Of a stretch of DNA of 13,129 bases, positions 6,684-13,129 are shown piece by piece. Numbering within the stretch: the stretch's first letter is position 1; the number at the start of each line of letters is the position of its first letter. Made by a program: the position numbers and the translations under genes. Source of the DNA: Pseudomonadota bacterium. GTDB lineage: Bacteria; Pseudomonadota; Gammaproteobacteria; Burkholderiales; SG8-39. Under the pieces are notes generated by a model, which did not search any database, was not told the origin of the DNA, and saw nothing but the letters and a program-made list of their open reading frames with translations. The stretch spans positions 1 through 13,129 of the forward strand of contig QGUL01000010.1 of the NCBI GenBank assembly GCA_003242425.1, read 5' to 3'.

Positions 6684-7111
6684 GCGCGGTCGTCCGGCGT
6701 CTCGTCCGCCAGCCGGCGGATGAAGATGTCGGGCGGCTCGATCGCGAAGGGCAGTCTGCGGCGCCGCAGCCGCAATAGCGCCTTGTCGCCGGTGACCAGC
6801 ACATCGGCCGGCGCCGCGGCGGCGAGCACGAGAAACTTCTGATCGTCGGCGTCCCGGCATTGGGGCAGCGGCGGCGCCTCGCGAGGCTCGATCATGCTGA
6901 CACGCGAGCGGTAGATCTGCCAGACGGCTGCCGGGTCGCACCGCCCGGCCAGGGCGGGGTAAGCGAGCACCCGGACGAGCTCCTCGCAAACTGCCGCGTC
7001 GGACACGACGCACACACGATCGCCGAACCAGGCGGTCGCGAGACGCGCATAGCGTGGATCGCGAAACACCAGCAGCGACACCACGACATTGGTGTCCAGC
7101 ACAATCCGCAT
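6677..7111 (-). CDS. PIN-domain protein, putative toxin-antitoxin toxin component (orphan)
   Basis: The 144-residue product is a PIN-domain protein of the 'putative toxin-antitoxin system toxin component, PIN family' type; PIN domains are metal-dependent ribonucleases. It starts MRIVLDTNVVVSLLVF, with the first acidic residue Asp6. Other candidate active-site acids are Glu43/Glu44 (VCEELVRVLAYP), Asp89/Asp90 (CRDADDQKFL) and Asp109 (VTGDKALL), so the acidic set looks complete. No antitoxin gene is visible on either side: upstream is the atpI promoter region and downstream is the convergent histidine-rich gene, overlapping by seven bases. It may therefore be an orphan toxin, a housekeeping nuclease, or paired with a distant partner. 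A weak ribosome site (AAAGG) precedes the ATG. A palindrome sits 35-44 bases upstream of the start. Confidence 0.88.
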   Translation of the reverse strand: MRIVLDTNVVVSLLVFRDPRYARLATAWFGDRVCVVSDAAVCEELVRVLAYPALAGRCDPAAVWQIYRSRVSMIEPREAPPLPQCRDADDQKFLVLAAAAPADVLVTGDKALLRLRRRRLPFAIEPPDIFIRRLADETPDDRAQ

Positions 7112-7138
7112 TCCCGGCCTTTCGAGAGGGCTTCCGGG

Positions 7139-7164
7139 ATCGATTCTATCGATAGCCGCTATCG
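7139..7164. repeat. CTATCGATAG palindrome plus extra half-site (candidate operator)
   Basis: CTATCGATAG (7146-7155) is a perfect 10-base palindrome. A third CTATCG copy at 7159-7164 forms a second inverted repeat CGATAG-CCG-CTATCG (7150-7164). ATCGAT also occurs twice, at 7139 and 7148. On the minus strand TAGAAT (7148 to 7143) could be the -10 of the PIN gene, which would put the repeats inside that promoter. The cluster ends 22 bases before the -35 of the atp promoter. The repeats are directly visible; operator function is inferred. Confidence 0.45.
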
Positions 7165-7186
7165 CCGGAACGACGGGGCGCGCGAT

Positions 7187-7216
7187 TTGACGCCTATCAC
7201 TAATGGCCCGTAAAAT
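7187..7216 (+). promoter_or_regulatory. Sigma70-type promoter of the atp operon
   Basis: TTGACG (7187-7192) and TAAAAT (7211-7216) each match the sigma70 consensus at five of six positions and are separated by 18 bases. Transcription would begin near 7222-7224, leaving a leader of only ~22 bases before the atpI start at 7246. This is the best-looking promoter in the window and is placed correctly for the ATP synthase operon. Confidence 0.75.
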
Positions 7217-7234
7217 CCGCCGGTTTTGCGGCTC

Positions 7235-7239
7235 AGGGT
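7235..7239 (+). promoter_or_regulatory. Ribosome binding site supporting the TTG start of atpI
   Basis: AGGGT lies six bases before TTG at 7246. Reading the atpI frame upstream, no ATG or GTG occurs before the stop codon at 7201, and the next in-frame ATG is near codon 60. The site and the frame together make TTG the only sensible start. Confidence 0.7.
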
Positions 7240-7245
7240 AGACGA

Positions 7246-8425
<1,180 letters not shown>

Positions 8426-8453
8426 TTTTTGTCAATCCACCCCACAGCTCTGA

Positions 8454-8732
<279 letters not shown>

Positions 8733-8784
8733 GCGATCGACGGTTGCGGCTCGCGACTGTGTGGTCCGGGTCGCCGGGTAAGAA

Positions 8785-8790
8785 CAGGAG
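8785..8790 (+). promoter_or_regulatory. Ribosome binding site fixing the GTG start of atpF
   Basis: CAGGAG lies six bases before GTG at 8797. No in-frame ATG occurs near the conserved N-terminus [19 protein letters not shown], so this site decides the start. Confidence 0.8.
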
Positions 8791-8796
8791 ACTGGC

Positions 8797-9267
8797 GTGA
8801 ACATCAACGCTACATTGCTGGCCCAGGCGCTCTGGTTCGGCTTCTTCATCTGGATCACGATGAAGTACATCTGGCCGCACCTGCAGCGCGCCATGGCCGA
8901 GCGGCAGAAACAGATCGCCGAGGGCCTGGCCGCCGCCGAGCGCGGCAAGCAGGAGCTCGCCTCCGCCGAACGCCGCGCCGAGGAGGCGCTGAACGAGGCG
9001 CGCGCCCGGGCGGCCGAGATCATCTCCCAGGCCGAGAAGCGGGCGACCCAGATCGTCGAAGAGGCGAAGGCCGCGGCCAAGGCCGAGGGCGAGCGCATGC
9101 TGGCCGCCGCGAAGGCGGAAGTGGCGCAGGAAGTGTCCCGGGTGAAGGAAGACCTGCGCGAACAGGTGGCGGCGCTTGCCATCGCCGGCGCGGAGAAGAT
9201 CCTGCGCCGCGAAATCGACGCCAAGGTCCACGCGCAAATGCTGGCCCAGTTGAAGCAGGAGCTCTAA
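8797..9267 (+). CDS. atpF: F1Fo ATP synthase subunit b (AtpF), peripheral stalk
   Basis: Subunit b anchors the peripheral stalk that stops the alpha/beta hexamer from turning. The 156-residue product equals the E. coli subunit in length. One N-terminal membrane helix (about 5-27, [22 protein letters not shown]) is followed by a long charged Ala/Glu/Lys/Arg-rich segment predicted to be a continuous helix or coiled coil, typical of b dimers. The conserved [20 protein letters not shown] junction is present. The GTG start has a CAGGAG ribosome site. A 64-base gap separates it from atpE, the longest inside the atp operon, with no convincing terminator. Only one b-type gene is present, so the stalk is presumably a b homodimer. 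Confidence 0.96.
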   Translation: MNINATLLAQALWFGFFIWITMKYIWPHLQRAMAERQKQIAEGLAAAERGKQELASAERRAEEALNEARARAAEIISQAEKRATQIVEEAKAAAKAEGERMLAAAKAEVAQEVSRVKEDLREQVAALAIAGAEKILRREIDAKVHAQMLAQLKQEL

Positions 9268-9273
9268 GCCACC

Positions 9274-9813
9274 ATGGCCGAAATCGCGACCCTAGCCCGC
9301 CCCTACGCCGAGGCCGTATTCAAGCAGGCGGACGCCACCGGCAAGCTGGACGAATGGTCGGGCGCGCTCGGCGCGCTGGCGGCGGCCGTGTCGACGCCGG
9401 AGTTCCAGCAGGTGCTCGGCGATCCCCGCGTGGGCGAGGACAAGCTTGTCGAGCTGCTCGACGCCGCGGCGACCGGCAGCATCGCCGGCGAGGTGCGGAA
9501 TTTCATCCGGCTGCTGGTGGAGAACAAGCGGCTCGAGCTCGTGCCGCAGATCCGCACGCTTTACGAGGCGCTGAAGCACGAACACGAAGGCGTGGTGGAC
9601 GCCAGGATCGTGTCGGCTTTCCCGCTCGATGACGCGCAACTGCGGGCGCTGGTCGCCGATCTGGAAGACCACTTCAAGCTGAAGGTCAATCCCCACGTCA
9701 GCGTGGACGAGTCGCTGATCGGCGGCGCGACCATCCAGGTCGGCGACGCCGTCATCGACGCCTCGGTGCGCGGCAAGCTGGCCGCCATGGCCGCCGAGTT
9801 GGCCCGGATTTGA
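9274..9813 (+). CDS. atpH: F1Fo ATP synthase subunit delta (AtpH)
   Basis: Delta joins the top of the alpha3beta3 head to the b-subunit stalk. The 179-residue product has the family N-terminal helical domain starting [15 protein letters not shown], the middle [17 protein letters not shown] block, and the conserved C-terminal signature [22 protein letters not shown] with the final [12 protein letters not shown]. The start ATG is six bases after the atpF stop, and its ribosome site (AGGAG, 9258-9262) lies within the last atpF codons, so the two genes are tightly linked. The sequence looks complete and ordinary. Confidence 0.96.
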   Translation: MAEIATLARPYAEAVFKQADATGKLDEWSGALGALAAAVSTPEFQQVLGDPRVGEDKLVELLDAAATGSIAGEVRNFIRLLVENKRLELVPQIRTLYEALKHEHEGVVDARIVSAFPLDDAQLRALVADLEDHFKLKVNPHVSVDESLIGGATIQVGDAVIDASVRGKLAAMAAELARI

Positions 9814-9835
9814 ACCCAAGGATTCAGGAGTAACC

Positions 9836-11380
<1,545 letters not shown>

Positions 11381-11421
11381 GCACCGTCCCGTTCCGCCGT
11401 CATTGAGAAATAGGCAAAGCG

Positions 11422-12294
11422 ATGCCAGGCAGTAAAGAGATCCGCAGCAAGATCCGAAGCGTGCAGAACACGCGCAAGATCACCAAGGCGATGGAGATGG
11501 TCGCCGCGTCGAAGATGCGCAAGGCGCAGGAGCGCATGCGCGCCTCGCGGCCCTACGCCGAGAAGATCCGCAACGTGGTCGCGCACATCTCGCACGCCAA
11601 CCCTGAGTACCGCCATCCGTTCCTGGTCGAGCGGGACACGGTGAAGCGCATCGGCATCATCCTCGTCACCACCGACAAGGGCCTGTGCGGCGCCCTCAAC
11701 ACCAACATCCAGCGTCTGGTGTTGAACAAGATGAAGGAATGGGAGGCCGAGGGCGAGAGCTTCGAGGTCTGCTGCATCGGCAACAAGGGTCTCAACTTCA
11801 TGCAGCGCCTGGGCGCCAACATCGTCTCGCAGGTCACCCAGTTGGGCGACAAGCCGCAGCTCGAGAAGCTGATCGGCGCGGTCAAGGTCATGTTGGACGG
11901 CTATACCGAGGGCCGTTTCGACCGCGTGGTGCTGTTCTACACCAAGTTCATCAACACCATGCGGCAGGAACCGGTGGCCGAACAGCTGCTGCCGCTCTCG
12001 GGCGAGCGCGTCGGGTTGCCGGAAGGTTCGTGGGATTACATCTACGAACCGGATGCGCGCGTCGTGCTCGATCAGGTGCTGACCCGCTACATCGAGGCCA
12101 TCATCTATCAGGCGCTGTGCGAGAACATGGCTTCGGAGCAGTCGGCGCGGATGGTGGCGATGAAGGCCGCCTCCGACAACGCGGCCACCGTGATCGACGA
12201 GCTGACGCTGGTCTACAACAAGGCGCGCCAGGCGGCGATTACCAAAGAGCTTTCGGAAATCGTGGGCGGCGCCGCGGCGGTTGACGCGGCGTGA
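11422..12294 (+). CDS. atpG: F1Fo ATP synthase subunit gamma (AtpG), central shaft
   Basis: Gamma is the rotating shaft that couples the c-ring to the catalytic head. The 290-residue product has the N-terminal coiled-coil helix with the strongly conserved [20 protein letters not shown] and [11 protein letters not shown] blocks. The central Rossmann-like domain follows ([14 protein letters not shown]). The C-terminal helix carries the family signature [18 protein letters not shown]. Only a weak ribosome site (TAGGC) precedes the ATG. A 31-base gap leads to atpD. Nothing unusual is visible. Confidence 0.97.
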   Translation: MPGSKEIRSKIRSVQNTRKITKAMEMVAASKMRKAQERMRASRPYAEKIRNVVAHISHANPEYRHPFLVERDTVKRIGIILVTTDKGLCGALNTNIQRLVLNKMKEWEAEGESFEVCCIGNKGLNFMQRLGANIVSQVTQLGDKPQLEKLIGAVKVMLDGYTEGRFDRVVLFYTKFINTMRQEPVAEQLLPLSGERVGLPEGSWDYIYEPDARVVLDQVLTRYIEAIIYQALCENMASEQSARMVAMKAASDNAATVIDELTLVYNKARQAAITKELSEIVGGAAAVDAA

Positions 12295-12316
12295 CACTAG
12301 AGAATTGAACGTTTAG

Positions 12317-13129
<813 letters not shown>

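Noticed and set aside
8733..8796. Terminator or small gene in the atpE-atpF gap
   Set aside because: Only a 4-base CCGG stem with no T-run is visible and no credible start codon with coding potential. It is probably spacer plus the atpF ribosome site.

Overview
The window is a GC-rich stretch of proteobacterial chromosome. Gene order is yidC (3' end) - mnmE - mnmG - rsmG - parA - parB - [three-gene islet] - atpI-B-E-F-H-A-G-D (atpD cut by the right edge). This backbone lies beside the replication origin in many Gamma- and Betaproteobacteria. dnaA, rpmH and rnpA would be expected beyond the left edge, and atpC beyond the right. A GC-rich gammaproteobacterium (sulfur-oxidiser-like) is my best guess, but a betaproteobacterium cannot be excluded from sequence alone.

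Region 1 (1-4188) holds the end of the YidC membrane insertase and the tRNA wobble-uridine modification pair MnmE/MnmG. It ends with the 16S rRNA methyltransferase RsmG. The 118-bp gap between mnmE and mnmG carries two parS-type ParB sites, and a third near-match lies inside mnmG. Region 2 (4185-5868) is the chromosomal parA-parB segregation pair, coupled to rsmG by a 4-base overlap. ParB should load at the parS sites 2-3.5 kb upstream of its own gene, so this origin-proximal block contains both the partition proteins and their centromere.

Region 3 (5872-7245) breaks the co-directional layout with three small genes: a YkgJ-type cysteine-cluster protein (-), a secreted histidine-rich protein (+) and an orphan PIN-domain protein (-). 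Its two promoter regions hold regular motif structure. One is a set of TTAC/GTAA tetramers at exact 10-bp steps between the first two genes. The other is a CTATCGATAG palindrome with a further half-site between the PIN gene and atpI. This islet is the least ordinary part of the window.

Region 4 (7187-13129) is the F1Fo ATP synthase operon in canonical order, driven by a good sigma70-type promoter just upstream of an atpI gene that starts with TTG. Subunits a and c keep the proton-path residues (Arg196, Asp62), and alpha and beta keep their P-loops. All visible genes are intact except the edge-truncated ones. The first ~120 bases of the window look error-rich or divergent compared with YidC. 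No tRNA, rRNA, CRISPR array, insertion sequence or prophage is visible. No unmistakably new system is present; the best candidates for follow-up are the islet and its operators, and the parS inside mnmG.
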